Shown here one piece after another: positions 33,824 through 43,229 of a stretch of DNA of 48,407 bases. Source of the stretch: Oscillospiraceae bacterium. GTDB taxonomy: Bacteria > Bacillota > Clostridia > Oscillospirales > CAG-382. The notes below the pieces were generated by a model, which saw nothing but the letters and a program-made list of their open reading frames with translations, was not told the DNA's origin and searched no databases. The stretch spans positions 1 through 48,407 of the forward strand of contig SVRD01000014.1 of assembly GCA_015064955.1 (NCBI GenBank), given 5' to 3'. Each line of letters starts with the position of its first letter. Position 1 is the first letter of the stretch. The position numbers were made by a program, and so were the translations under genes.

Positions 33824-34672
33824 ATGAACATTATCGACGGAAAGGCGATATCCGCAAAATGCAAAGCGGAGACTGCCGAGGAAATCAAGCTTTTGACCGC
33901 TGACGGAAGACGTGCTCCCTGCCTTGCTGTAATTCTGGTGGGTGACGATCCCGCAAGCGCGGTTTACGTTCGCAACAAAAAAAGAGCTTGTGAAGCGGTC
34001 GGCATCACAAGTCTTGAATATCTTCTCTCTGCCGATGAGACCGAGGAAAAGCTTTTGGAGCTTATCGACTTTTTGAACAAGGACGAAGCAGTAGACGGTA
34101 TTCTCGTGCAGATGCCTGTTCCCAAGCATATTGATCCCGACAAGGTTATCGAAGCGATCAGTCCCGACAAGGACGTCGATGCGTTCCACGCATACAACGT
34201 CGGTAAGCTTTATACCGGTGCACCGAGATTCCAACCCTGCACTCCCGCAGGTGTTATGCGCCTTCTCAAAGAGGCAAACGTTGAGATTTCGGGCAAGAAT
34301 TGCGTTATCGTAGGCAGAAGCAATATCGTCGGCAAGCCGATGAGCGCGCTTTTGCTTGCCGAAAACGGCACCGTGACAATATGCCACTCGCGCACAAAGG
34401 ATTTGGCAAGCTTCACAAGAAATGCAGATATTCTTGTAGCCGCTGTCGGCAAGGCGCAGATGATCACGGGCGATATGGTAAAAGAGGGCGCAGTTCTTAT
34501 CGACGTGGGCATAAACCGCGTCGGCGACAAGCTTTTGGGCGACCTCGATTTTGAATCCTGCGCCGCAAAGGCATCGTATATCACTCCCGTTCCCGGCGGT
34601 GTCGGACCGATGACAATCGCGATACTTATGCAAAACACCGTAACCTCGTATAAAATGCGTTTCGGTCTTTAA
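33824..34672 (+). CDS. folD: Bifunctional methylene-THF dehydrogenase / methenyl-THF cyclohydrolase
   Basis: 282 residues. It interconverts methylene-, methenyl- and formyl-THF, using NADP. Key parts: the catalytic Tyr/Lys region in ASAVYVRNKKRACEAVG at about 44-60, VQMPVPKHID at about 94-103, KDVDAFHAYNVGKL at about 118-131, and the Rossmann motif VGRSNIVGKPMSALL at about 165-179. It ends in PVPGGVGPMTIAILMQNT. GAGGAG lies before the ATG, 3 bases after lgt. It connects functionally to folT-folC at the left end of the window. It is the last gene of this run, closed by a terminator. Confidence 0.97.
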   Translation: MNIIDGKAISAKCKAETAEEIKLLTADGRRAPCLAVILVGDDPASAVYVRNKKRACEAVGITSLEYLLSADETEEKLLELIDFLNKDEAVDGILVQMPVPKHIDPDKVIEAISPDKDVDAFHAYNVGKLYTGAPRFQPCTPAGVMRLLKEANVEISGKNCVIVGRSNIVGKPMSALLLAENGTVTICHSRTKDLASFTRNADILVAAVGKAQMITGDMVKEGAVLIDVGINRVGDKLLGDLDFESCAAKASYITPVPGGVGPMTIAILMQNTVTSYKMRFGL

Positions 34673-34686
34673 TTTGACCCAACATA

Positions 34687-34722
34687 AAAACAAGCTTCGT
34701 AAAACGAAGCTTGTTTTGTTTT
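34687..34722. terminator. Bidirectional terminator between folD and the XRE gene
   Basis: AAAACAAGCTTCG, loop TAAAA, CGAAGCTTGTTTTGTTTT. Usable from both sides. Confidence 0.92.
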
Positions 34723-34726
34723 ATAT

Positions 34727-35338
34727 TCATTTGGTTTTCTTTTCTTTTTTGAATATTCTCGCGCCGAAGCCCGACCAAAGCAAAATAATTATCTGTCCGG
34801 GAACGCCGATAACAAATATAAGCCAGCTTTGATAATTCCCGACGGTAAGATAGATGCTTGCAAGAACGCTCCAGACCAAAATCGAAATAAACAAATAATT
34901 CAGCTTGCCGCCCCGCCAGATCGAGCAGAAAACGATGAGTATTATCGAGCAAACGGGAACACAATATACATAGGCAAGCCAAAGCCGATGAAAATCGGTC
35001 GTTAGCCCCAAGGTTACAAACAGAACGGTCGCAACGAGAAACACGAGCATACAGGAAAGCGAGGCAACGATAAGGCGGTTCTTTTTGATCTGACGCGGAA
35101 CGCTTTGCATCGTCGCATTCAGTGGGTGGACCTCCTCGAGAAGATAATCGACGGTAACACCGAAAAGATCGGCGATCTGCTTTAAAACGATAACGTCGGG
35201 AATCGATTCGCCGCGCTCCCATTTGGAAACGGCTTTGTCGGAATAATTAAGCCTTTCGGCAAGCTCGGCTTGCGTAAAAGGCACTGCTTTTCGCAATTCG
35301 ATGATATTATTTGCAATAATACGCTTATAATCGGTCAT
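34727..35338 (-). CDS. Membrane-anchored XRE-family regulator
   Basis: 203 residues from ATG 35338 (GGAGG 9 bases upstream; a TTG at 35347 lies too close to that site). The N-terminal helix-turn-helix (about 1-66) contains FTQAELAERLNYSDKAVSKWERGESIP and is followed by four likely transmembrane helices (about 85-108, 115-137, 142-161 and 168-188) and a basic end. Such HTH-plus-membrane proteins are common in Clostridia and their signals are unknown. It is divergent from the SGNH hydrolase gene and has its own clear promoter. It may regulate itself or that neighbour. Confidence 0.88.
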   Translation of the reverse strand: MTDYKRIIANNIIELRKAVPFTQAELAERLNYSDKAVSKWERGESIPDVIVLKQIADLFGVTVDYLLEEVHPLNATMQSVPRQIKKNRLIVASLSCMLVFLVATVLFVTLGLTTDFHRLWLAYVYCVPVCSIILIVFCSIWRGGKLNYLFISILVWSVLASIYLTVGNYQSWLIFVIGVPGQIIILLWSGFGARIFKKEKKTK

Positions 35339-35362
35339 ACCGAGCAACCTCCCTTTTTCTTT

Positions 35363-35391
35363 ATAATATCATATAGTAAAAGCCTTGTCAA
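35363..35391 (-). promoter_or_regulatory. Sigma-A promoter of the membrane XRE gene
   Basis: Minus strand: TTGACA (35391-35386), 17 bp spacer, TATTAT (35368-35363). The start lies close to the ribosome binding site, giving a short leader. Confidence 0.85.
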
Positions 35392-35565
35392 GACCCCAAA
35401 AGCATTGATAATACAAGCTTTTCTACCCATAGTAGAGCAGTAGAAAAATCACTCTACCGCGCCAAACCCTTATAGGAGGGTTGGTTTTATAAGCAGTAGG
35501 TGGACTTTTTCGGATCGTTGTATTAAGATTAAAGCGTCGGTTGGCGATTGCTTGCCGACTGAAAT

Positions 35566-35603
35566 GACAACGCATCGAAAACTGCAACGACAACGCATCG
35601 AAA
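35566..35603 (+). repeat. Two direct repeats of a 15-bp unit before the SGNH gene
   Basis: GACAACGCATCGAAA occurs at 35566-35580 and 35589-35603, with a 23-base period and an ACTGCA after each. A GTCGG...CCGAC inverted repeat (35536-35559) precedes them. The rest of the 270-base intergenic region holds AACCC/GGGTT and GTAGAG/CTCTAC inverted pairs, but no ORF I trust. Confidence 0.6.
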
Positions 35604-35615
35604 GGAAACTGCACA

Positions 35616-36299
35616 GTGAAAAAGATCAAGATTTACGGTGATTCGATTTTAAAGGGAGTTATGTATAACGACGAGCTCAAGCGATACAGACTCTGCGGAT
35701 ACCGTTTTGACGAGCTTACCGAGAGCGGTATCGAGGTCGAAAACAACTGTAAAATGGGTGCTACGATCGAGGAGGGCTTTGAGATCCTGAAGGACACTCT
35801 CGGCGATTGCGACAGCGAAACGGTCGTTGTTCTCGAATACGGCGGAAACGACTGTAATTACGATTGGGCGGCGGTTTCCGATAATCCCGAGGGAGAATTT
35901 CTCCCCAACACTCCCGAAAGCAAATTCACCGAAAAGTATCTCGAAATGATAAACTACGCAAGAAGCAAGGGCGCAACCGTTGCGATATGCACTCTTGTTC
36001 CTATTGATTCCCAGCGTTTTATGAACTGGATAGCACGCGGCTTGAACTACGACAACATTCTGCATTGGCTTGGCGATATCAACCGAATCGGTAAATGGCA
36101 GGAGCATTACAGCAATCTTGTGAGCAAGGTGGCAAATGCCGCTAACTGCATACTTTTGGACCTTCGCTCAGCGTTTAAGGAAAGCATGGGCAGTCTTCTC
36201 GGCACCGACGGTATGCACCCGAGCGCAGAAGGTCACTCGATGCTCCGCGAGGTATTTCAGAACCGTATTCTTACAAGCAAGCTTGCAACGCAAGCGTGA
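35616..36299 (+). CDS. Cytosolic SGNH/GDSL-type hydrolase
   Basis: 227 residues with a GTG start (GAAAGGAAAC upstream). Block I is KIYGDSILKG, with Ser near residue 10; GGND lies at about 86-89; DGMHPSAEGH near the C-terminus supplies Asp and His (about 201-204). No signal peptide, so it acts inside the cell, unlike the dockerin-bearing SGNH esterase at 5.8 kb. The substrate is unknown: an acyl, acetyl or phospholipid ester is possible. Neighbours give little help, as a membrane regulator and a binding-protein cassette flank it. Confidence 0.87.
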   Translation: MKKIKIYGDSILKGVMYNDELKRYRLCGYRFDELTESGIEVENNCKMGATIEEGFEILKDTLGDCDSETVVVLEYGGNDCNYDWAAVSDNPEGEFLPNTPESKFTEKYLEMINYARSKGATVAICTLVPIDSQRFMNWIARGLNYDNILHWLGDINRIGKWQEHYSNLVSKVANAANCILLDLRSAFKESMGSLLGTDGMHPSAEGHSMLREVFQNRILTSKLATQA

Positions 36300-36381
36300 T
36301 TCTTGTAACGCATAATAATCTGCGTAGCAAAAACCTCGTTATTTCACGTATATGTGACCGACTATTAAGGAAGGTGACGCC

Positions 36382-36609
36382 ATGTTAATTGCTTTGTTCG
36401 CCTCGTTCTCTATTTTCATTGCGCTTCCCGTTTTTTGCCTTGTTCGATTTCTGTTCAAACTGGTTAAATATATTAAGATTCGGTGTTCCGGTTCGGAAAA
36501 CATCATCCTGCGCAAAGAAACTATATCGGCGTTTATTTACGCCGCGATATTCATCGGCATCTCGGTAGGGTTAACGATACTCTTAGAAAATACGCTGACA
36601 AATATGTGA
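36382..36609 (+). CDS. Small membrane protein (75 aa), unknown function
   Basis: Two likely transmembrane helices: an N-terminal one rich in Phe/Leu/Ile (MLIALFASFSIFIALPVF) and one at about 47-67 (SAFIYAAIFIGISVGLTILL). They are joined by a basic segment with KYIKIRCSGSEN. A good ribosome binding site, GGAAGGTG, precedes the ATG. It leads a four-gene cassette with spacings of 5, 4 and 18 bases, containing an orphan periplasmic-binding-type protein. No family is recognised. Confidence 0.72.
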   Translation: MLIALFASFSIFIALPVFCLVRFLFKLVKYIKIRCSGSENIILRKETISAFIYAAIFIGISVGLTILLENTLTNM

Positions 36610-36614
36610 TCAAA

Positions 36615-36755
36615 ATGGAAGAAAGAAAATTCAAAAAGTTGCTTTTATCAATCGTCATAATCGGGTTGGTTCTTACCGCCGCCCACGCAATATATGCGAT
36701 ATGCGCTTACGACAATTCGTCGATAATCCGTTTTATTTCAAGGGAGTTGTGGTGA
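36615..36755 (+). CDS. Micro membrane protein (46 aa), unknown function
   Basis: 46 residues from ATG 36615: a basic start (MEERKFKKLL) and one transmembrane helix (LSIVIIGLVLTAAHAIYAIC), then a short polar tail ending in SRELW. The ribosome binding site is poor, so translation is probably coupled to the gene just upstream (5-base gap). Four bases later the next gene starts. The longer in-frame extension upstream lies within the 75-residue gene and is not used. The function is unknown; the neat packing argues that it is real. Confidence 0.55.
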   Translation: MEERKFKKLLLSIVIIGLVLTAAHAIYAICAYDNSSIIRFISRELW

Positions 36756-36759
36756 GCTT

Positions 36760-37704
36760 ATGATGAAAAAATACAAGCAGATACTTATAATATCACTGGT
36801 TATTCTTTTATTTGCCGCATATAATCTGAGCATTTATGCCTTGGTAACCTACCGTTGCGGTGCCAATTTCAAAAGCAGAATAATCGAGCCTGAGCGTTAT
36901 CTGCCGTTTGACAACAACGCAGAGTTTTCGAGAATCGAGACCGATTTTCAATTAAGCGGCGAGCCTCCGCGAATCGACGGTGCAGCAGCACTCCTTCCCG
37001 TATATGCCGCCTTAGTCGACGCAGTATACCCTGAAAATTCGGTTGAATTCGACGGCGAAAACTACACCGAGAACAGTGCCATAAGGTTTACCGACACGGT
37101 CGAAGCTTACAAAGCGGTAGTCGACGGAAGCGCCGATATCATTCTTTGTGCCGCCCCCTCAAAGCAACAGCGCGAATATGCTTTACAGCAAGGCGCAGAG
37201 CTGGAATATGTCCCGATAGGACTTGAAGTTTTTGTCTTTTTCGTCAATGCCGACAATCCCGTTGACGAGCTCACTGTCGATGAAATTCGTGCTATTTACT
37301 CGGGTGAAATAACCAATTGGAAGGACGTCGGCGGCATTAACCGCCCAATAAACCCCATTGACAGACCCGAGGGAAGCGGAAGCCAGACGGTTATGCTTAG
37401 TTTTATGAACGGCGAAGAAATACGAAAGAATCCGTTGGGTATCATCGGAGGAGCTATCGGCTTTTCGTTTCGCTTTTACGTTGACGGCATAGTCGCGAAC
37501 GACGGAGTAAAGCTTTTATCGGTAAACGGAGTTTATCCCGACAAAGATAATATTAAAAACCGAACCTATCCTATAATATACCCGTTTTATGCGGTTTATC
37601 GCAAGGATAACGACAACGAAAACATAGCCAAGCTGATAGATTTTATTTTGTCGGAAGACGGGCAAGATATTATCGAATCAAACGGTTATACACCAATTAA
37701 ATGA
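36760..37704 (+). CDS. Membrane-anchored PstS-like substrate-binding protein
   Basis: 314 residues. An N-terminal membrane helix (about 7-28) without a lipobox is followed by a periplasmic-binding fold of the phosphate-binding (PstS) class: LTVDEIRAIYSGEITNWKDVGG at about 181-202 and PEGSGSQTVMLSFM at about 209-222, equal to the anion-binding serine-rich loop of PstS. It may bind phosphate or another oxyanion outside the cell. No ABC permease or ATPase gene is adjacent; instead small membrane proteins flank it, so it may serve sensing instead of uptake (inference). Start ATG 36760 or 36763; GGTGAG precedes. Confidence 0.82.
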   Translation: MMKKYKQILIISLVILLFAAYNLSIYALVTYRCGANFKSRIIEPERYLPFDNNAEFSRIETDFQLSGEPPRIDGAAALLPVYAALVDAVYPENSVEFDGENYTENSAIRFTDTVEAYKAVVDGSADIILCAAPSKQQREYALQQGAELEYVPIGLEVFVFFVNADNPVDELTVDEIRAIYSGEITNWKDVGGINRPINPIDRPEGSGSQTVMLSFMNGEEIRKNPLGIIGGAIGFSFRFYVDGIVANDGVKLLSVNGVYPDKDNIKNRTYPIIYPFYAVYRKDNDNENIAKLIDFILSEDGQDIIESNGYTPIK

Positions 37705-37722
37705 TTTAAAGGAGATTTGAAA

Positions 37723-37938
37723 ATGGAAGTTTTGTTTTACGTACTGATCGCGGCATTACTTGCAGGGCTTGCAAGCTTTCTTTTCGTCTGGCTTCGAGTG
37801 AGCATTTTTATGTTTACACGGGCAACCGACAACGGTGATATACGCAAATCGCGCGCCGGAATGCTCGCCGCGTCATCAAGCTCTTTTGCCGTTTGTCTTG
37901 CAATCATTGTTTGGGTCGCCTATCTTATTATAACCTGA
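37723..37938 (+). CDS. Small membrane protein (71 aa), unknown function
   Basis: 71 residues from ATG 37723 (AAAGGAG 8 bases upstream; a TTG 6 bases earlier is less well placed). Two transmembrane helices: VLFYVLIAALLAGLASFLFV at about 3-22 and SFAVCLAIIVWVAYLIIT at the end, joined by a loop with RATDNGDIRKSRAGM. It is the last gene of the binding-protein cassette, followed by a terminator. No family is recognised. Confidence 0.7.
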   Translation: MEVLFYVLIAALLAGLASFLFVWLRVSIFMFTRATDNGDIRKSRAGMLAASSSSFAVCLAIIVWVAYLIIT

Positions 37939-37951
37939 TCTCAAATTCAAA

Positions 37952-37988
37952 AGGCGCGGAAGCTATCTTCTCCGCGCTTTTTATTTTG
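37952..37988 (+). terminator. Intrinsic terminator of the binding-protein cassette
   Basis: GCGCGGA (37954-37960) pairs with TCCGCGC (37971-37977), followed by TTTTTATTTT. Confidence 0.85.
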
Positions 37989-38029
37989 CAATTTTATCAA
38001 AAAATTATAGTAAAGCGACGAAATAAATC

Positions 38030-38058
38030 TTGCGAAAATGTGAACTTTGTGTTATAAT
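38030..38058 (+). promoter_or_regulatory. Sigma-A promoter of the CarD-family gene
   Basis: TTGCGA (38030-38035), 17 bp spacer, TATAAT (38053-38058). The transcription start is predicted within the palindrome that follows. Confidence 0.8.
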
Positions 38059-38062
38059 ATAA

Positions 38063-38083
38063 TTGTATATGTTGCATATACAA
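38063..38083 (+). promoter_or_regulatory. Palindrome over the start site of the CarD-family gene
   Basis: TTGTATATG, TTG, CATATACAA: perfect 9-bp arms placed just after the -10 box. The position is that of a repressor operator. The leader that follows (38088-38150) can form a CTCC...GGAG stem before a T-rich run, a possible attenuator. Confidence 0.65.
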
Positions 38084-38154
38084 CAATCGCGACTCCCGAC
38101 CGACATGCGTGGTTGAGGAGCAGGCTTTTTCTTTTTTTTCCAAGAGGTGTTATT

Positions 38155-38658
38155 ATGAGATTCGCAATCGGCGATTTAATTCTGTACGGTGAGACCGGCG
38201 TATGCCGTATCGAAGAAATTGTTGAAAGAGAGTTTTTGGGTGAGGTACGGCCCTGCTACAAGCTCCAACCCTTGTATCAAAGCTGTATGATATTTACTCC
38301 TGCCGACAACGAGGCGGTATTTATGCGCGCGATCATCACAAGCGCGCAAGCGGACGAGCTTATTTGCAATATGCTCGATATCGAACCGACTGCCTGCAGT
38401 GCAACCTCCCCGCGTGAGCTTTCGGAGGCTTACGATAAGATCATCAAGCTTCACGACTGCAACGCGCTTGTCGCGCTCACAAAATCGATTCACAGCAAAC
38501 GCGAAAGGTTGATTGCCGCAAAGAAAAAGCTTTCTGCCGTTGACGAACGCTATATGAAGCGCGCAGAGGATCTTTTGTTCGGCGAGCTCGGCGCCGCGCT
38601 CGGTATCGAAAAGTCGGCAGTGCGGGAATATATCAACGAAAAGATCGCAGTTAAATAA
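38155..38658 (+). CDS. CarD-family transcriptional regulator
   Basis: 167 residues from ATG 38155 (AGAGGTG upstream). The N-terminal CarD/CdnL/TRCF RNA-polymerase-interaction domain covers about residues 1-60, with FAIGDLILYGETGVCRIEEI. A helical C-terminal part (about 85-167) holds SKRERLIAAKKKLSAVDERYM and should bind promoter DNA. CarD proteins stabilise open complexes or modulate stringent promoters such as rRNA. It is shorter than typical actinobacterial CarD by little. It is a single gene with its own promoter, palindrome and terminator. Confidence 0.88.
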   Translation: MRFAIGDLILYGETGVCRIEEIVEREFLGEVRPCYKLQPLYQSCMIFTPADNEAVFMRAIITSAQADELICNMLDIEPTACSATSPRELSEAYDKIIKLHDCNALVALTKSIHSKRERLIAAKKKLSAVDERYMKRAEDLLFGELGAALGIEKSAVREYINEKIAVK

Positions 38659-38685
38659 TTCGGATAATCAAAAAGGACAGCCTTT

Positions 38686-38720
38686 GCGAGACTTCCCAAA
38701 AGGAAGTCTCGCAGTTTTAT
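38686..38720 (+). terminator. Intrinsic terminator after the CarD-family gene
   Basis: GCGAGACTTCC, loop CAAAA, GGAAGTCTCGC, then AGTTTTATT. It merges into the palindrome array that follows. Confidence 0.88.
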
Positions 38721-38893
38721 TCACCAAATAAATTTGGTGAGTGATATTGCTTCGCAGTGATATTCGGCTAACGCCGAGTGATATTGCCTTCGGCAGTTTT
38801 CTCCCCCACAAAACCATGTTTTGCGGGAACCCATTTGGCGAATAAAATAACACTGAAACTGCAAGGTTTCAATATCACTCCGACGGAGTCGGA
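38715..38893. repeat. Palindrome array A with GTGATATT spacers
   Basis: Outer arms TTTTATTCACCAAAT (38715-38729) and ATTTGGCGAATAAAA (38833-38847) are inverted with one mismatch. Between them short stems (CGGCTAACGCCG, GCCTTCGGC) alternate with the unit GTGATATT at 38741, 38757 and 38778. After the right arm the unit appears reversed as AATATCAC (38871), followed by TCCGACGGAGTCGGA. No ORF. The architecture matches array B at the right edge of the window. Confidence 0.75.
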
Positions 38894-39026
38894 ATACAAC
38901 TTGAATAATATAAACCGTTATGATAAAATGGGTTTAGGCATAGCCCAATAACGCATTTGTACCTACAAATGCGATGCCGGATCTTATAAATCAACGCGGT
39001 AAATCAAGAATTTGTTGAGGAATAAA

Positions 39027-39503
39027 ATGGATATATCTTTCAAATTCGATAATGAAAAATTCAATTACAGAGTATGTGCTATTATGATTTCTGACGGCAA
39101 GATTTTAGCGATGCACGATGAACGTTCACCGTATTACTATTTACCCGGCGGTAGAGTTGAAATCGGTGAAACCGCTGAAAATGCTGTTATTAGAGAGATT
39201 CAAGAAGAATTAGGCATTACACCCAAGATTGTCCGCCCGCTTTGGCTGAATCAAGCATTTTTTACGGAAGATGTAGACAATATGCATTACCACGAACTTT
39301 GCATCTATTTCTTAATGGATATTGCTGAAACAGATTTATTGGCAAGGGGCGAGATTTTCACAGCACACGAGGGTCAACGCACACATACATTCGAGTGGTT
39401 GGCCTTTGAAAGATTGAGGGACGAGTATTTTTATCCGCTGTTCTTGAAAAAAGATATTTTTAATCTTCCTAACGTCTTTACCATTCGCACAGAAATCGAG
39501 TGA
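39027..39503 (+). CDS. NUDIX hydrolase
   Basis: 158 residues from ATG 39027 (TTGAGGAA upstream). The NUDIX box GX5EX7REUXEEXGU is complete, from GGRVEIGETAENA through VIREIQEELGI at about residues 46-69. It hydrolyses a nucleoside diphosphate linked to another group; the substrate is not predictable. Base and codon use are more AT-rich than the neighbours, and it follows a palindrome array and the CarD gene, so it may be acquired. No adjacent partner gene is evident; the gene ends at a convergent terminator shared with gdhA. Confidence 0.9.
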   Translation: MDISFKFDNEKFNYRVCAIMISDGKILAMHDERSPYYYLPGGRVEIGETAENAVIREIQEELGITPKIVRPLWLNQAFFTEDVDNMHYHELCIYFLMDIAETDLLARGEIFTAHEGQRTHTFEWLAFERLRDEYFYPLFLKKDIFNLPNVFTIRTEIE

Positions 39504-39530
39504 CCAAGAAAATTCAATTTATGAACAGAA

Positions 39531-39572
39531 AAAACACCGACAGATTATCATAATCCGTCGGTGTTTTATTTC
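39531..39572. terminator. Bidirectional terminator between the NUDIX gene and gdhA
   Basis: AAAACACCGAC pairs with GTCGGTGTTTT, with an inner GATTA/TAATC stem and T- and A-runs on both sides. Confidence 0.9.
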
Positions 39573-39619
39573 CCTTATGAGAAGAAGTCTTAATGCTGTC
39601 TTTATACTGTGACGGTCGA

Positions 39620-41053
<1,434 letters not shown>

Positions 41054-43198
41054 TTACTGTATTTTTTCGAGAGAAATGCGCTTTTTTGCAACGTCAACGT
41101 CGATAACTCTCACTTTTATGATATCTCCGACCTTCACAACGTCGCTTGCGCGCTTTACAAAGCGGTTTGAAAGCTTCGAGATATGCACCAAGCCATCCTG
41201 ATGCACGCCGATATCGACAAATGCACCGAAATCGGCAACGTTACGCACGGTTCCGACAAATTCCATTCCCGTCTTGAGTGAGGAAATATCCATCGCGTCG
41301 GTACGCAATATTTGAGGAGGAAGCTCGTCACGCGGGTCGCGTCCCGGCTTTAAAAGCTCGGAAACGATATCGTTGAGCGTGGGCACGCCGATACCGAGCT
41401 CTGCGGCGAGAGTTGCGGCAGAACGTGCCTCGACCTTGGCGGTCAATTCGCCGAGCTTGCGCTCCTTGACGTCGTCCTTTGTATAGCCGAGTGTTTTCAA
41501 TAACGAATACGCCGCCTCGTAGCTTTCGGGGTGGACTGCGGTATTGTCGAGCACCTCTTTGCTTTCGGGCACGCGGAGGAAGCCGACACACTGCTTATAT
41601 GCCTTTTCGCCGATACCCTTGACCTTCAAAAGCTCGCTTCTCGATTTAAAGCGCGAAACTGTTGTGCGGTATTCGTAAATGCTCTTTGCGATCTTCGAGT
41701 TGATACCCGCGATATGCGAAAGGAGAGATACCGATGCGGTATTAAGGTCTGCACCGACACCCGAAACACAGGATTCAACAACGCCGGCAAGCGAGCTGTC
41801 GAGTGCCTTTTGCTCCATATCGTGCTGATACTGACCGACGCCGATCGCTTTGGGGTCGATCTTAACAAGCTCCGCAAGCGGATCCTGAAGTCTTCTTGCA
41901 ATAGAAACCGCGCTTCGAAGCGAAACGTCGAACTGCGGAAATTCCTCGCTTGCCAATTTTGAAGCCGAATATACCGAAGCGCCCGCCTCGTTGGTCATAA
42001 TATAGCTTACCTCGCGGTCAAGCTCCTTTATCATTCCCGCAACGAAAATCTCGCTTTCCTTCGATGCGGTGCCGTTTCCGATAGAAATTATATCGACCTT
42101 GTGCTTATTGATAAGCGATTTGAGCTTTGCTTTTGCTTCCTCGGTCTTATTCTGGGGAGGAGTGGGATAAACAACGGTGGTGTCGAGCACGTCGCCGACG
42201 TCGTTAACTATCGCGATCTTACAACCGGTTCTGTATGCGGGATCAAAGCCCATAACGACCTTGCCGCGAACGGGAGGAAGCATAAGAAGATTTTTAAGAT
42301 TCTCGCCGAAAACGCGGATTGCCTGCTCCTGCGCGTTGTCGGTGATGGTATTTCTCATTTCGGTCTGCACCGAGGGCGCGATAAGACGCTCGTATGCATC
42401 ATCGGTAGCTTCGCGCACATATTCGGTGGAGGAGCATTCGCGAACGGAGAGCATCTGGCCTCTCAGATAATCAAACACCTTTTCCTTGTCGCATTCGACC
42501 TTGACCGAAAGCACACCCTCCTTTTCGCCTCTGTCGACGGCTAAAACGCGGTGTGAGGGCATTTTGGAAAGCGGCTCGCTGTAATCGTAATACAAGCGGT
42601 AAACGGTATCCTCCTCGGTTTTCGCCTTTGCAACGAGATTGCCGTGGCGATAGGTGAATTCACGTATCCATTTGCGGAATTCGGCATTGTCCGAAACACG
42701 CTCGGCGATAATATCCTTTGCGCCGTTCAATGCGTCGATCGCGGTATTTATCTTCTTTTCGGGATTGAGATAATTTTCCGCCTCGGCGGCTATATCGACT
42801 TCCTTTTTCTGCTCGAGCATAAGCTCGGCAAGCGGAGTGAGCCCTGCCTCTGCCGCGATGCTTGCGCGGGTGCGGCGCTTGGGACGGTAAGGGCGGTATA
42901 TATCCTCGAGCTCGGAAAGCGTTTGCGCGTTTTCGATAGCGGTCACAAGCTCATCGGTGAGCTTTCCCTGCTCGTCGATAAGACGGGTCACGTCGGCACG
43001 TCTTGCATCGAGCGCGCGGTAAAATTCAAGCTTTTCGCCAAGCTCGCGGAGCTTTTCGTCATCAAGCGAGCCGGTAGCTTCCTTACGGTAACGGGCGATA
43101 AAGGGGATCGTGTTGCCCTCGTCGATAAGTCCGACCGCCGCTTCGACCTGCTTGACACGGATCTTTAATTCTTCTGCTATCTTTGCAATAATATCCAT
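41054..43198 (-). CDS. tex: RNA-binding transcriptional accessory protein Tex
   Basis: 714 residues. Order: an N-terminal helical domain (starts DIIAKIAEELKIRVKQVEAAV; TIPFIARYRKEATG at about 30-43), a YqgF-like RNase H-fold domain (about 320-450, VMGFDPAYRTGCKIAIVND), helix-hairpin-helix parts (about 490-560), and an S1 RNA-binding domain at the C-terminus (about 640-714, GTVRNVADFGAFVDIGVHQDG). Tex binds RNA and the transcription machinery and affects processivity and translation. Full length. GGAAGGA lies ahead of the ATG. Confidence 0.96.
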   Translation of the reverse strand: MDIIAKIAEELKIRVKQVEAAVGLIDEGNTIPFIARYRKEATGSLDDEKLRELGEKLEFYRALDARRADVTRLIDEQGKLTDELVTAIENAQTLSELEDIYRPYRPKRRTRASIAAEAGLTPLAELMLEQKKEVDIAAEAENYLNPEKKINTAIDALNGAKDIIAERVSDNAEFRKWIREFTYRHGNLVAKAKTEEDTVYRLYYDYSEPLSKMPSHRVLAVDRGEKEGVLSVKVECDKEKVFDYLRGQMLSVRECSSTEYVREATDDAYERLIAPSVQTEMRNTITDNAQEQAIRVFGENLKNLLMLPPVRGKVVMGFDPAYRTGCKIAIVNDVGDVLDTTVVYPTPPQNKTEEAKAKLKSLINKHKVDIISIGNGTASKESEIFVAGMIKELDREVSYIMTNEAGASVYSASKLASEEFPQFDVSLRSAVSIARRLQDPLAELVKIDPKAIGVGQYQHDMEQKALDSSLAGVVESCVSGVGADLNTASVSLLSHIAGINSKIAKSIYEYRTTVSRFKSRSELLKVKGIGEKAYKQCVGFLRVPESKEVLDNTAVHPESYEAAYSLLKTLGYTKDDVKERKLGELTAKVEARSAATLAAELGIGVPTLNDIVSELLKPGRDPRDELPPQILRTDAMDISSLKTGMEFVGTVRNVADFGAFVDIGVHQDGLVHISKLSNRFVKRASDVVKVGDIIKVRVIDVDVAKKRISLEKIQ

Positions 43199-43229
43199 TC
43201 AAAAAATCCTTCCAAATTTTGCTATTCTA

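Noticed and set aside
32792-34693. 633-residue open frame antisense to lgt and folD
   Set aside because: Spans two well-supported genes and their junction; composition is typical of shadow frames.
35423-35629. 68-residue minus-strand frame in the XRE-SGNH intergenic region
   Set aside because: Lies over inverted repeats, has no binding site, and overlaps the SGNH start.
36483-36614. N-terminal extension of the 46-residue membrane protein
   Set aside because: Out of phase inside the 75-residue gene; composition turns from basic/polar nonsense to a clean membrane protein at ATG 36615.
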